The position numbers and the translations under genes were made by a program. Below, one piece after another: positions 7,736 through 16,247 of a DNA stretch of 64,000 nucleotides. Origin of the DNA: Streptomyces roseirectus (GTDB taxonomy: Bacteria; Actinomycetota; Actinomycetes; Streptomycetales; Streptomycetaceae); NCBI RefSeq assembly GCF_014489635.1, contig NZ_CP060828.1, positions 124,001 through 188,000 on the forward strand. Direction: 5' to 3'. How positions within the stretch are numbered: position 1 is the first letter of the stretch; each line of letters starts with the position of its first letter. Below the pieces are notes generated by a model that was not told the origin of the DNA, did not search any database, and saw only the letters and a program-made list of their open reading frames with translations.

Positions 7736-10156
7736 GTGAAGGCGACCGGCAGCAAGGACGCGCCCAGCGCTGTCGTCATGGTGGATCCGGACGGCACGGT
7801 CAGCGGCTGGAGCGAGGAGGGCACCCTCCTGCTGGGCTGGACGGCCCAGGACGTGACCGGCCGCCCCCTGACCGGCCTGCTGGCCGCCCCTCCCCCGCCC
7901 GGCTTCCCCGACTGCGCCGACCCCGTGCCGCTGCGCCACCGGGACGGCTCCACGGTGGACGCCGTGCTGACGGCCCACCCGATGCGCGGCCCCGACGGGC
8001 GGGCGCTGGGCCTCGTGCTGACCGCCCGGCACTGGGGGCGCCGCCCGGTGATCGCCGACCGGGCCTTCGAGCAGTGCCCCTTCGCGCTCGGCGTCTACGA
8101 CCCCGACCTGCGGTTCCTGTGGGTCAACGCGTCCGCGACCCGGGTGATGGCGCACTCCGAGGCGGACGTCCTCGGTGAGAAGTACCGCGAGCTGTTCCCC
8201 GAGCTGGACGACAAGGCGTACACCGACCGGCTCGCCGAGGTCGCACGGACGGGTGAACCGGCGCGGCTGATCACCGTGTTCCGTCCGCTCGGCAGCGACT
8301 ACGCCAACGCGTGGGCGACCAGCATGTGGCCGGTCCGCGACTCCGCCGGCACGATCCGCGCGGTCGCCAACTGGGGCTTCGACATGAGCGCCGAGTACTG
8401 GGCGCGCCAGCGCCTGCTGCTGCTCAACGAGGCGGGCCGCGGCATCGGGCGGACCCTGGATGTGCGGGGCACGGCGTGGGAGCTGGCCCGGACGCCGGTG
8501 CCGGGGTTCGCGGACCTCGTCACCGTGGACCTCTTCGAGGAGGTGCTGCGCGGCGAGGAGCCCCCGGCCGGGCCCGGCGCCGGCGGGGCGGTGGCGCTGC
8601 GGCGGGCCGCCCGGCACAGCGCGCGGGAGGACGACGACGAGGCGTGCCCCGCGCGGGTCGTGCACGCGCCCGGTTCGGTCGCCGCCCGCTGCATGGCCTC
8701 CGGGACCTCGACGGCCGAGCTGGCCGCCGATCCCGGCGAGGGCGGCGAGTGGGCGTTCGGTCCCGGGCTCGCGGCCGACCCGGCGCACTGGCCGGAGGGC
8801 AATCCGCTGGTCGACGCGGGCCTGGCGGCCGAGGGGCTGACGGGGCGGATCACGGTGCCGCTGCGGGCGCGGGGCGCGCTGCTGGGCGTCGTCGTCTTCG
8901 TCCGCGGCGAGCGGCCCGAGGCGTTCACCGCCGACGATCTGATCCTCGCCGAGGAGCTGGCGGCCAAGGCGGCCGTCGCCATCGACAACGCCCGCCGGTA
9001 CGAGCGGGAGCGCGCGACCGCGCTGACCCTCCAGCGCAGTCTGCTGCCGCAGGGGCTGCCGAGCCAGGAGGCCGTGGAGGCGGCGTCGCGCTATCTGCCC
9101 GGCGGGGAGCAGGCGGAGGTGGGCGGCGACTGGTTCGACGTCGTGCCGCTGTCCGGGGCGCGGGTCGCCCTGGTCGTCGGCGACGTCGTCGGCCACGGCC
9201 TGCACGCCTCGGCGAGCATGGGGCGGCTGCGGACGGCCGTGCGGACGCTGGCGGACGTGGACCTGCCGCCGGACGAGCTGCTCACCCATCTGGACGATCT
9301 CGTCCTGCATCTCGCCGACGACGACCGGACGGCCGGCGAGTCCGGGGCGACCTGCCTGTACGCGGTGTACGACCCGGTGTCGCGGCGGCTGAGCCTGGCG
9401 AGCGCCGGTCATCCGCTGCCGCTGGTGGTCGCCCCGGACGGCACCGGCATCCCTGTGGACGCGCAGCCGGGTCCGCCGCTGGGCATCGGCGGGCTGCCGT
9501 TCGAGGCCGCCGAGCTGGAGCTGCCCGAGGGGAGTCTCGTCGCGCTCTACACCGACGGGCTGGTGGAGAGCCGCAGCCGTGACATCGACCAGGGGATCGC
9601 GGTGCTGCGCGGGCTCCTGGAGCGGCCGGCCGGCCCGCTGGAGGCGCTGTGCGACACGGTGACGGACACGCTGCTCACCGGGGGCCGCACCGACGACGCC
9701 GCGCTGCTGCTGGTGCGTACGCGCGCGCTGGAGAGTCTGCACGTCGCGGACTGGGACATCGAGCCCGACCCCGCGCAGGTGACCCACGCGCGGCGGCTCG
9801 CCGTCGCGCAACTGGCCGCCTGGGGGCTCGACGAGGCGGCGTTCGTGACCGAACTCGTCGTCAGCGAGCTGGTCACCAACGCCATCCGCTACGGCCGTCC
9901 GCCCGTCAGGTTGCGCCTGATCCGCGACACCTCCCTGATCTGCGAGGTGTCCGACGCCAGCAGCACCGCCCCGCACCTGCGCCGCGCCCGCGCGTTCGAC
10001 GAGGGCGGCCGGGGTCTGCTGCTCGTCGCCCAGCTGACCCAGGGGTGGGGCACCCGGCACACCGCCGACGGCAAGACGATCTGGTGCGCCCAGCCCCTCC
10101 CCCAGGCCGTGCCGTCAGTCACCAGCCCGTGGGGAGGCTCGCGAGGTAGGGGGTGA
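7736..10156 (+). CDS. PAS-GAF-SpoIIE phosphatase with C-terminal anti-sigma kinase-like ATPase
   Basis: The product is 806 aa with four modules. Two PAS-like domains (about 10-100 and 105-225) are followed by a GAF-like domain (about 230-420). Next is a PP2C/SpoIIE phosphatase (about 430-660) with metal-binding motifs [16 protein letters not shown] and YTDGLVESR. The C-terminal HATPase_c domain (about 690-790) has the N-box [10 protein letters not shown] and the lid [11 protein letters not shown]. Proteins of this class control anti-anti-sigma factors in the stress-sigma (SigB/SigF-like) partner-switching network by dephosphorylation and sometimes phosphorylation. The sensor input is unknown. 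GTG 7736 follows GGACGGAGG. It is divergent from trpC, and its last 38 bp overlap the convergent esterase gene. Confidence 0.9.
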   Translation: MKATGSKDAPSAVVMVDPDGTVSGWSEEGTLLLGWTAQDVTGRPLTGLLAAPPPPGFPDCADPVPLRHRDGSTVDAVLTAHPMRGPDGRALGLVLTARHWGRRPVIADRAFEQCPFALGVYDPDLRFLWVNASATRVMAHSEADVLGEKYRELFPELDDKAYTDRLAEVARTGEPARLITVFRPLGSDYANAWATSMWPVRDSAGTIRAVANWGFDMSAEYWARQRLLLLNEAGRGIGRTLDVRGTAWELARTPVPGFADLVTVDLFEEVLRGEEPPAGPGAGGAVALRRAARHSAREDDDEACPARVVHAPGSVAARCMASGTSTAELAADPGEGGEWAFGPGLAADPAHWPEGNPLVDAGLAAEGLTGRITVPLRARGALLGVVVFVRGERPEAFTADDLILAEELAAKAAVAIDNARRYERERATALTLQRSLLPQGLPSQEAVEAASRYLPGGEQAEVGGDWFDVVPLSGARVALVVGDVVGHGLHASASMGRLRTAVRTLADVDLPPDELLTHLDDLVLHLADDDRTAGESGATCLYAVYDPVSRRLSLASAGHPLPLVVAPDGTGIPVDAQPGPPLGIGGLPFEAAELELPEGSLVALYTDGLVESRSRDIDQGIAVLRGLLERPAGPLEALCDTVTDTLLTGGRTDDAALLLVRTRALESLHVADWDIEPDPAQVTHARRLAVAQLAAWGLDEAAFVTELVVSELVTNAIRYGRPPVRLRLIRDTSLICEVSDASSTAPHLRRARAFDEGGRGLLLVAQLTQGWGTRHTADGKTIWCAQPLPQAVPSVTSPWGGSRGRG

Positions 10157-11216
10157 GGCGGTCGGCGATGACGCGGTCGTCGTGGGCCGAGTAGTGCCAG
10201 TCGCAGCCGAGGAAGTCCAGGCCCGCACTGTCGAGGAACCAGGAGCGCACCCGGCTGTCGCCGGCGTCGTTGCGTGCCTTGACGACCTGTTCGACGTGAC
10301 CGGCGAACTGGCCGGCGCCGACGGCCACGAGGACGGTGTTGCTGCCGTAGCGGGTGCGCAGCTTGCGCAGGAAGTCGCCGTAGGCGGCGCGGTAGCCGGC
10401 CGCGAGGCTTTCGGGAGTCCACGGCTCGCCCGCCTGGACGGGGGTGGAGAAGTCGTTGGTGCCGAGGTGGACGACCACGACCTGGGGGCGCCAGGTGCCG
10501 GGGTTCTGCCAGACGTCGCCGGGCTGGTTGAGCAGCGCGCGGTCGTAGTAGGTGCGGTAGGCGACGTCCGGGGAGCCCCCGCCGTAGTTGCGGACCATGC
10601 CGAGGCCCGAGTAGGCGTTGACCTGGTAGTCGGCGTTCAGCCTGCGGGCGGTGAGGGCGCCGTAGCTCACGTCGGTGTTGGTGGTGCGCCGCAGTTGGTC
10701 GCCGGTGCAGGTGCGGGAGGTGGAGAGGTTGCCGTAGCCGACGGTGAGGGAGTCGCCGATGAACTCGATCTGCCGGGCGCGGGCGGCGGGTCTGGCGAGG
10801 ACGGCGCCGCCGGGCGCGGCGAGGAAGCCGCCGAAGGTGCTGGTGGACCACGGAGTGTCGTTGCGTTTGACGAGCCGGACGCTGTGCGTGCGGTCCTGGA
10901 GGCCGCTGATCCAGTGCGTCCGGTCGCCGGGCGTGACGAGGGTCGCGACGGTGGCGCCGTCGATCTGGACGTCGTAGTCGGCGGCCGAGTCCTTCAGCAC
11001 GATGCCCACGCCGGTGCCCCGGACGGTGGCCTCGAAGTACACGCCGGGCCAGCTGTGGCGGACGGTGTCGCCGTCGTCCTTGACACGTCCGGGGGTGTGC
11101 GCCTGGGTGGTCACCGCGGTCGGGGCGGCGTCCGCCGTGCCGGTGACCGGTGCCGCGAGCAGGGCGGTCGCCGCGGCGATCAGGGCCGCGCGCCGTTTGA
11201 GGGGGTGGGTCGTCAC
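10119..11216 (-). CDS. Secreted SGNH esterase, carbohydrate esterase family 2-like
   Basis: The product is 365 aa. An N-terminal signal peptide (cleavage after ADA near residue 30) is followed by a beta-rich jelly-roll domain (about 40-145). An SGNH domain follows, with EFIGDSLTVGYG (nucleophile Ser), VVHLGTNDF and the C-terminal DWHYSAHDD. This order, an N-terminal jelly roll before an SGNH domain, is that of CE2 acetyl-xylan or acetyl-mannan esterases. The likely role is extracellular removal of acetyl groups from plant polysaccharide. Its GTG start at 11216 overlaps the stop of the preceding 89-aa gene as GTGA, so translation is coupled. It is the last gene of the dioxygenase operon. Confidence 0.85.
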   Translation of the reverse strand: MTTHPLKRRAALIAAATALLAAPVTGTADAAPTAVTTQAHTPGRVKDDGDTVRHSWPGVYFEATVRGTGVGIVLKDSAADYDVQIDGATVATLVTPGDRTHWISGLQDRTHSVRLVKRNDTPWSTSTFGGFLAAPGGAVLARPAARARQIEFIGDSLTVGYGNLSTSRTCTGDQLRRTTNTDVSYGALTARRLNADYQVNAYSGLGMVRNYGGGSPDVAYRTYYDRALLNQPGDVWQNPGTWRPQVVVVHLGTNDFSTPVQAGEPWTPESLAAGYRAAYGDFLRKLRTRYGSNTVLVAVGAGQFAGHVEQVVKARNDAGDSRVRSWFLDSAGLDFLGCDWHYSAHDDRVIADRLTPYLASLPTGW

Positions 11217-11482
11217 GGGCTGTCCTCCAGCTTCTCGAAGAGGAATTCGTGCTTGAGGAAGGAGACGTCGTACTCGTGCCCCGGCTGGGGCGGCAGGAGC
11301 TGGGACGCCTGGAAGAGGCGCCAGCCGTCGTGGAGGGCGGCGAGCCCGGTGGGGTAGGGCGGTTCGTCGCTGTCGCCGGTCGTGGGGTGGGTGCGGGCGG
11401 TTCCGTCGTAGCGGGACCAGCCGACGACGGGGGCGTCCAGCGCGGACGTCGCGAGGTACAGGACGAGGACGTGCTGTCTCAT
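11213..11482 (-). CDS. Uncharacterised 89-aa protein
   Basis: No family was recognised. The 89-aa product opens MRQHVLVLYLATSALDAPVV, has an SRYDGTA segment, and ends in an acidic HEYDVSFLKHEFLFEKLEDS stretch, with no signal peptide or TM helix. It looks like a small soluble alpha/beta protein. The start (ATG 11482) overlaps the dioxygenase stop as ATGA and the stop overlaps the esterase start as GTGA. This double coupling suggests fixed stoichiometry with its neighbours. It could be an accessory or regulatory subunit of the dioxygenase. Confidence 0.7.
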   Translation of the reverse strand: MRQHVLVLYLATSALDAPVVGWSRYDGTARTHPTTGDSDEPPYPTGLAALHDGWRLFQASQLLPPQPGHEYDVSFLKHEFLFEKLEDSP

Positions 11483-12297
11483 GCGTGGCTCCTGAGGGCG
11501 GGGCGGTTGCTGACGCGGGTGACCCAGTGGTCGACGTCGAAGGTGTCGTCGCCGGTCAGGGCCCGCCACAGCAGGACGCGGTTGTAGATCTCCAGCCGTC
11601 CGGTGGCCTGCTCGTACCAGGGGAGCCAGGCGCCGAGTTCCGCGTTCACCGCGGGGTCGTGGAGGTCGGCGAGGTCCCACAGCCGCACCTGCGGCACGGT
11701 CGGGTTGAGGCGGAGTTTGAACATGTAGCGCCGCCGCGCGGTGTCGTTGCGCCGGCCGCTGTGCCAGATGCCGTGGTGGACGACGACGACCGTGCCGGCC
11801 GGGCAGGTCAGCCGGGTCTGGCCGCGGAGGTTCTGGACGCGGCCGACGTCGGTCTCGTTGATCCGGCGCAGATGGCTGCCGGGGACGCTGAGGGTGCCGC
11901 CCATGTCGGCGGTGACCTCGTGCGGGTAGTACATGAGCTGGATGTCGAAGGCGTCCGGGCGGACGTCGATGATGGCGTCCCCGTGCAGCGGCTGTGCCTG
12001 TCCCTCGTGGGGTTCGCGCACGTGCACGGCGTGGTGGTCGACGGTCGGGCCGGGGCCGACCAGGCTCTCGACGGCGCCCGCGACGGCCGGGACGGCGAGC
12101 AGGTCGTGAACGAAGGTGTCCGGGGCGAACGCCTCGGCGAGCGGGGTGCCGTAGGGCACGCCGGGCAGGCCCTGTTCCAGGGCGGCGACGGCCCGTTCGT
12201 TGATCTCCGGGGGCACCACCCCGTCCAGCCGCAGGAATCCCCGCGCGACGAACCGTGCCATCTCGACCGACGTCAGGAGTTGCTTGCTGGTTGACAT
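11479..12297 (-). CDS. Phytanoyl-CoA dioxygenase (PhyH) family Fe(II)/2-oxoglutarate enzyme
   Basis: The 272-aa product has the PhyH double-stranded beta-helix signature. The iron-binding HxD lies in PLHGDAIID, the distal His in VVHHGIWHSGRRN, and the following Arg probably contacts 2-oxoglutarate. Family enzymes hydroxylate small molecules in the cytoplasm. The substrate is not deducible, although YPHEVTADMGGTLSVPGSH is typical of family members acting on polar metabolites. It is the first gene of a three-gene operon and is divergent from an AraC-type regulator 73 bp away, which probably controls it. Confidence 0.85.
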   Translation of the reverse strand: MSTSKQLLTSVEMARFVARGFLRLDGVVPPEINERAVAALEQGLPGVPYGTPLAEAFAPDTFVHDLLAVPAVAGAVESLVGPGPTVDHHAVHVREPHEGQAQPLHGDAIIDVRPDAFDIQLMYYPHEVTADMGGTLSVPGSHLRRINETDVGRVQNLRGQTRLTCPAGTVVVVHHGIWHSGRRNDTARRRYMFKLRLNPTVPQVRLWDLADLHDPAVNAELGAWLPWYEQATGRLEIYNRVLLWRALTGDDTFDVDHWVTRVSNRPALRSHA

Positions 12298-12370
12298 GCG
12301 ACGACCGTACGGGCGCGGCCGGCCGCCGTCGTGGGCGGGAATCGTCGGCTGCTGGTAGTTTTCCGTCCTC

Positions 12371-13141
12371 GTGGATCATGTGACGCTCCGCCTCGACGGG
12401 CCGCCCGAGGTCGTCGCCGCCGGTGTCGGCGTGCACGGTGTCGCGGCCGACCACGACGTCTTCCGGCTGCCGGACCTGTGGCAGCTGCACCTCTACCACT
12501 ACGAGGGCGCGCTGTCGCTGGGGCGTTCGGTGCACCCCATCCGCCCCGGCCATGTCAGCCTCGTCCCACCGGACACGGAGGTCCGCTTCCGCTACCGGGG
12601 CCGCTCGGAGCACGTGTACGCGCATCTGCGGCTGCCGGGCGGCGGGAGCGAGCGGACGGTGCCGGTGATGCAGGACGCGGCGGCCGACAGCCCGCGCCTG
12701 GCCGACCTGCTGCGGCGCGCGGTGACGGCCGTGCCGACGTCTCCCGCGCGCGCCTCGGCGGAGGTGTGGACGGCCCTGTGGCGCATCGCCGACCTGCCGG
12801 GGCGGGACGCGGACGGCGGCGAGCACCCTTTCGTGGCCGCCGCGCGGGCGTATGTCGAGCAGCATCTGGCGGGGCCGCTGACCGTGCCGGAGGTCGCGCG
12901 GGCCGTCGGGATCTCCCACACGCGGCTGACGCGGGTGTTCCGTGCGGAGACCGGCCTGACCGTCGTCGCGTACGTCCGCCACCGGCGGCTTCAGCGGGCC
13001 CGGCATCTGCTCCAGTCGTCCACGCTGTCCATCACCGCCGTCGCGGCGGCCGTGGGGATCGCCGATCTCCAGGCGTTCAACAAGGCGTGCCGGCGTGAGC
13101 TGGGGGCGAGTCCGAGGGCGGTGCGGGCGGCGGGGGCCTGA
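12371..13141 (+). CDS. AraC family transcriptional regulator
   Basis: The 256-aa product has an N-terminal cupin-like sensing domain (about 1-110; RPGHVSLVPPDTEVRF is the typical cupin strand pattern). The C-terminal half is the two-helix-turn-helix AraC domain. Its first unit contains LTVPEVARAVGISHTRLTRV and its second SITAVAAAVGIADLQAFNKA. It starts at GTG 12371 and is divergent from the dioxygenase operon, its most likely target. The inducer is presumably a sugar or a small aromatic compound. The last base of its stop codon is the first base of a 56-bp perfect palindrome. Confidence 0.87.
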   Translation: MDHVTLRLDGPPEVVAAGVGVHGVAADHDVFRLPDLWQLHLYHYEGALSLGRSVHPIRPGHVSLVPPDTEVRFRYRGRSEHVYAHLRLPGGGSERTVPVMQDAAADSPRLADLLRRAVTAVPTSPARASAEVWTALWRIADLPGRDADGGEHPFVAAARAYVEQHLAGPLTVPEVARAVGISHTRLTRVFRAETGLTVVAYVRHRRLQRARHLLQSSTLSITAVAAAVGIADLQAFNKACRRELGASPRAVRAAGA

Positions 13142-13196
13142 GAGCCGGTGTCACGTCCCCGGCCGGGCGCCCGGCCGGGGACGTGACACCGGCTCT
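13141..13196. terminator. 56-bp perfect palindrome, bidirectional terminator
   Basis: The 28-bp left arm (13141-13168) is the exact reverse complement of the right arm (13169-13196) with no spacer. It begins at the stop codon of the AraC gene and lies between convergent genes. In RNA it would form an extremely stable hairpin from either strand. The most likely role is bidirectional termination; a role as a protein-binding site is possible. Confidence 0.8.
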
Positions 13197-13206
13197 GAGA
13201 CGCGTG

Positions 13207-13238
13207 CACGGCTTCCCGGTGGGTGGCGGGAAGCCGTG
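13207..13238 (-). terminator. Hairpin terminator of MMPL gene
   Basis: A 12-bp perfect stem (13207-13218 with 13227-13238) has an 8-nt loop. It lies 4 bp beyond the stop codon of the minus-strand MMPL gene and next to the 56-bp palindrome, giving two stacked terminators between the convergent genes. Confidence 0.7.
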
Positions 13239-13242
13239 GGGC

Positions 13243-15468
13243 TCAGCTCTGGGCGGGGCGTTCGAGCGCGACTTCGGGCAGGCGGCGGGCGAGCGGGGCG
13301 GGCAGCCACCAGGCCCATCGGCCCATCAGCTGCATGAGCGCGGGGACGATCAGGCAGCGGATGACGAGGGCGTCCACCAGGATCGCGACCGCGAGGCCGA
13401 GGCCGAACTGCTGGAGCATCCGGTCGGCGCTCAGCATGAACGCGCCGAACACCACGATCATGATGGCCCCGGCCGCCGTGATGACCTTCCCGGTGGAGGC
13501 GAGCCCTTCCCTCACCGCGAGGGAGTGGTCCTTCGTTCGCTCCCACTCCTCGCGCATCCGCGAGACGAGGAACACCTCGTAGTCCATGGACAGCCCGAAC
13601 ACGATCGCGAAGACCAGCACCGGCAGGAACGCCTCGACCGGGCCCGGCTGCACCCCGAACGCGCCGTGCTGGAAGACGAGGGTCATGGCGCCGAGCGCGG
13701 CGGTGATGGACAGCAGGTTGAGCAGGGCCGCCTTGACGGGGATCAGGACCGACCGGAACACCAGCAGGAGCAGCAGCGAGGAGAGGCCGACGACGACGGC
13801 CACGAAGAGCGGCAGCCGCTTCGACACGGTGTCGGCGAAGTCCTGGGAGGCGGCGGTGGCTCCGCCGACGAGGAGGGTGGCGCCGGTGTCGTCCTTCACC
13901 CTCGGGGCGACGTCGTCGCGCAGCCGGTTCAGGAGGGCGGTGGTGCCCTCGTCCTGCGGCGCGGTGTCGGGGTGGACGATGACGGTGGCCAGGGCGCCGT
14001 CCTCGGAGAGGATCGCGGGGCTCGCGGCCGCGACGCCGTCGGTGGCGGCGAGGGCCGTGCGGACGGCCGCGCCGGTCGCGGCGCCGTCCTGCGCCGCTTG
14101 CGCTGTGTGGGCGACGGCGATCAGGGGGCCGTTGAAGCCGGGGCCGAAGCCCTCGGCGAGCAGGTCGTACGCCTTGCGTGAGGTCGTCGTCGCCGGGTCG
14201 TTGCCCGCGTCGGCGAAGCCGAGGCGCATGCCGAGGGCCGGGGCGGACAGGGCGAGCAGCGCGAGGACGGCGACCATGAGGGACGGCAGCGGGCGGCGCT
14301 GCACGGCCGAGGCGAGGGCCCGCCAGCGGCGGCCCTCGGCGGCACCCTTGGCCGAGGCTCGCTCGGCGTGACTGAGGACGTGCCGCTGGATGCGGCGGCC
14401 GAAGAGCGCCAGCAGCGCGGGCAGCAGGAGCAGCGAGGCGGCCATGGTGGTCAGCACGGTCAGGGCCAGCGCGAGGGCCACGCCCTGGAGCGAGCCGAGG
14501 CCGAGGGCGACCAGGCCGAGGAGGGCGATGATCACGGTGCAGCCGGCGAAGAACACGGTGCGTCCGGCGGCGTCCAGGGCCGTGCGGCCGGCCGTGTCCG
14601 GGTCCGCGCCCCGGGTGAGTTCGTGCCGGTAGCGGTAGAAGATCAGCAGGGCGTAGTCGACGCCGACGCCGAGTCCGACGAGCATCGTGATGGGCGGGGT
14701 GAAGTCGGCGACGGTGAAGACGTGCGAGGCCAGCACGATCAGGCCGAGCGCCGAGCCGACCGCGAACAGGGCCGTCAGCAGCGGTACGGCGGCCGCCACC
14801 AGGGAGCCGAAGAGCAGCCCGAGGATGACCAGGGCGGCGACGACGCCGGCCAGTTCCGCGACCGGGCTGCCCTTCTCCTCGGCGCCCCGCACGGCCTCGC
14901 CGCCGGCCTCGACCCGCAGGCCGTCCGTCCCGGCGGCGCGCGCGGTGTCGATGATCGCGGCGACGTCCTCCTTGGGCACCGCCTCGGCCTTCGCGTCGAG
15001 GGTGACGGTGGCGTAGCCGATGGTGCCGTCCTCGGAGACGGCGGCGGTGTCGGTGTAGGGGCTGCGCACCTCGGCGACGCCGGGCAGCCGGGCGACCTCG
15101 GCGAGCATCCTGGTGACGGCCGCCTCGGCGGCGGCGATGCCGCGTTCGTCCTTGAGGACGATCTCGACGCTGTCGCCGGCCTGGGCCGAGCCGTGCTGGG
15201 TGAGCAGGTCGGTGGCGGCCTGGGAGTCGGTGCCGGGGAGGGCGAAGTCGTTCTCGTAGGCGGAGCCGGCGGCCCGCGAGCCGAGGGTGACCGCGATGAG
15301 GACGGCGAGCCAGATCAGCAGGGCGGTCCGGCGGTGGCGCTGCGCCCAGCCGGCGAGGTGCGCGAACCGGCCGGTGGGCGGGAGCGGGCCGCGCGGGGAG
15401 GGGCCGGGTGGCTGCCTCGGCTTCGGTTGGACGTGCGTCGCCCCGTCCGGGGAGGGTGGTGTGGTCAT
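13243..15468 (-). CDS. MMPL (RND-like) family transporter
   Basis: This 741-aa exporter has the same two-half MMPL layout as the gene at 2178. Diagnostic segments are ALPGTDSQAATDLLTQHG, GLGVGVDYALLIFYRYRHEL in the first TM group and FGLSMDYEVFLVSRMREEW in the second. Its N-terminus is a Pro-rich cytoplasmic tail of about 40 residues. It is transported-substrate agnostic by sequence: lipids, drugs or cell-envelope components are all possible. ATG 15468 was chosen because the upstream extension resembles untranslated leader; no strong ribosome-binding site is visible, so the start is uncertain. It lies directly downstream of a NarL-type two-component system on the same strand, which likely controls it. 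Confidence 0.87.
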   Translation of the reverse strand: MTTPPSPDGATHVQPKPRQPPGPSPRGPLPPTGRFAHLAGWAQRHRRTALLIWLAVLIAVTLGSRAAGSAYENDFALPGTDSQAATDLLTQHGSAQAGDSVEIVLKDERGIAAAEAAVTRMLAEVARLPGVAEVRSPYTDTAAVSEDGTIGYATVTLDAKAEAVPKEDVAAIIDTARAAGTDGLRVEAGGEAVRGAEEKGSPVAELAGVVAALVILGLLFGSLVAAAVPLLTALFAVGSALGLIVLASHVFTVADFTPPITMLVGLGVGVDYALLIFYRYRHELTRGADPDTAGRTALDAAGRTVFFAGCTVIIALLGLVALGLGSLQGVALALALTVLTTMAASLLLLPALLALFGRRIQRHVLSHAERASAKGAAEGRRWRALASAVQRRPLPSLMVAVLALLALSAPALGMRLGFADAGNDPATTTSRKAYDLLAEGFGPGFNGPLIAVAHTAQAAQDGAATGAAVRTALAATDGVAAASPAILSEDGALATVIVHPDTAPQDEGTTALLNRLRDDVAPRVKDDTGATLLVGGATAASQDFADTVSKRLPLFVAVVVGLSSLLLLLVFRSVLIPVKAALLNLLSITAALGAMTLVFQHGAFGVQPGPVEAFLPVLVFAIVFGLSMDYEVFLVSRMREEWERTKDHSLAVREGLASTGKVITAAGAIMIVVFGAFMLSADRMLQQFGLGLAVAILVDALVIRCLIVPALMQLMGRWAWWLPAPLARRLPEVALERPAQS

Positions 15469-15513
15469 GGCGTCGATCGTGCCCGCGCGGTGGGGGCCGG
15501 ATCGTCGGCCTGC

Positions 15514-15584
15514 GGCTGACACCTCGCGTACCTCCCCTGGGGTACGCCGCCGTCGTCGCCGTACCCCAGGGGTTGCTGTCAGCC
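15514..15584. promoter_or_regulatory. Nested inverted repeats between response regulator and MMPL gene
   Basis: A 13-bp perfect inverted repeat, CCCCTGGGGTACG at 15534-15546 and CGTACCCCAGGGG at 15560-15572, has a 13-nt spacer. It is enclosed by an 8-bp inverted pair, GGCTGACA at 15514-15521 and TGTCAGCC at 15577-15584. The right end overlaps the last codons of the response regulator. It could terminate the two-component transcript or be the regulator's own operator upstream of the exporter. Each 13-bp arm contains a smaller palindrome (CCCCTGGGG), which is more typical of a protein site. Confidence 0.6.
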
Positions 15585-16247
15585 GGTGGGCCGGCCCGGG
15601 GTGACGAGGCCGGACTCGTAGGCGAGGACGACGACCTGGGAGCGGTCGCGCGCGCCGAGTTTCGTCATGATCCGGCTGACGTGGGTCTTGGCCGTGGACG
15701 GGGACAGGACGAGGCGGGCGGCGATCTCGTCGTTGGTGAGGCCGGCCGCGACCAGCCGCATGACCTCGCGTTCCCGGCTGGTGAGGGCGTCGAGGCGGGC
15801 GTCGGGGCGCGGGCCGTCGGCGCGGCCGGCGAACTCGGCGATGAGCCGCCGGGTGACGGACGGGCTGATCAGGGCGTCGCCCCGGGCGGCGACGCGGACC
15901 GCGTGCAGCAGTTCCTCCGGTTCGGTGTCCTTGACCAGGAAGCCGGTCGCGCCGGCGCGCAGCGCCCCGTACACGTAGTCGTCGAGGTCGAAGGTGGTCA
16001 GGATGACGACCTTCACCGCGGCCAGGCGTTCGTCGGCGGCGATCGCGCGGGCGGCTTCGAGGCCGTCCATGCCGGGCATGCGGACGTCCATCAGGACGAC
16101 GTCCGGGGCGAGTTCGCGGCAGGCCGCGAGGGCGGCGTGGCCGTCGGCGGCCTCGCCGACCACCTCGATGTCGTCCTCGTCGGCGAGGATGGAGCCGAAT
16201 CCGGCCCGGACGAGTCGCTGGTCGTCGGCCAGCAGGACCCTGATCAT
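15579..16247 (-). CDS. NarL/FixJ-type response regulator
   Basis: The 222-aa product has an N-terminal receiver domain (VLLADDQRLVR, phosphoacceptor Asp in VVLMDVRMPGMDG, Lys in FLVKDTEPEE). Its C-terminal LuxR-type helix-turn-helix reads LTSREREVMRLVAAGLTNDE then STAKTHVSRIMTKL. Its ATG overlaps the stop of the sensor kinase as ATGA. It is expected to be phosphorylated by that kinase and to control the downstream MMPL exporter, and perhaps itself. Confidence 0.92.
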   Translation of the reverse strand: MIRVLLADDQRLVRAGFGSILADEDDIEVVGEAADGHAALAACRELAPDVVLMDVRMPGMDGLEAARAIAADERLAAVKVVILTTFDLDDYVYGALRAGATGFLVKDTEPEELLHAVRVAARGDALISPSVTRRLIAEFAGRADGPRPDARLDALTSREREVMRLVAAGLTNDEIAARLVLSPSTAKTHVSRIMTKLGARDRSQVVVLAYESGLVTPGRPTG

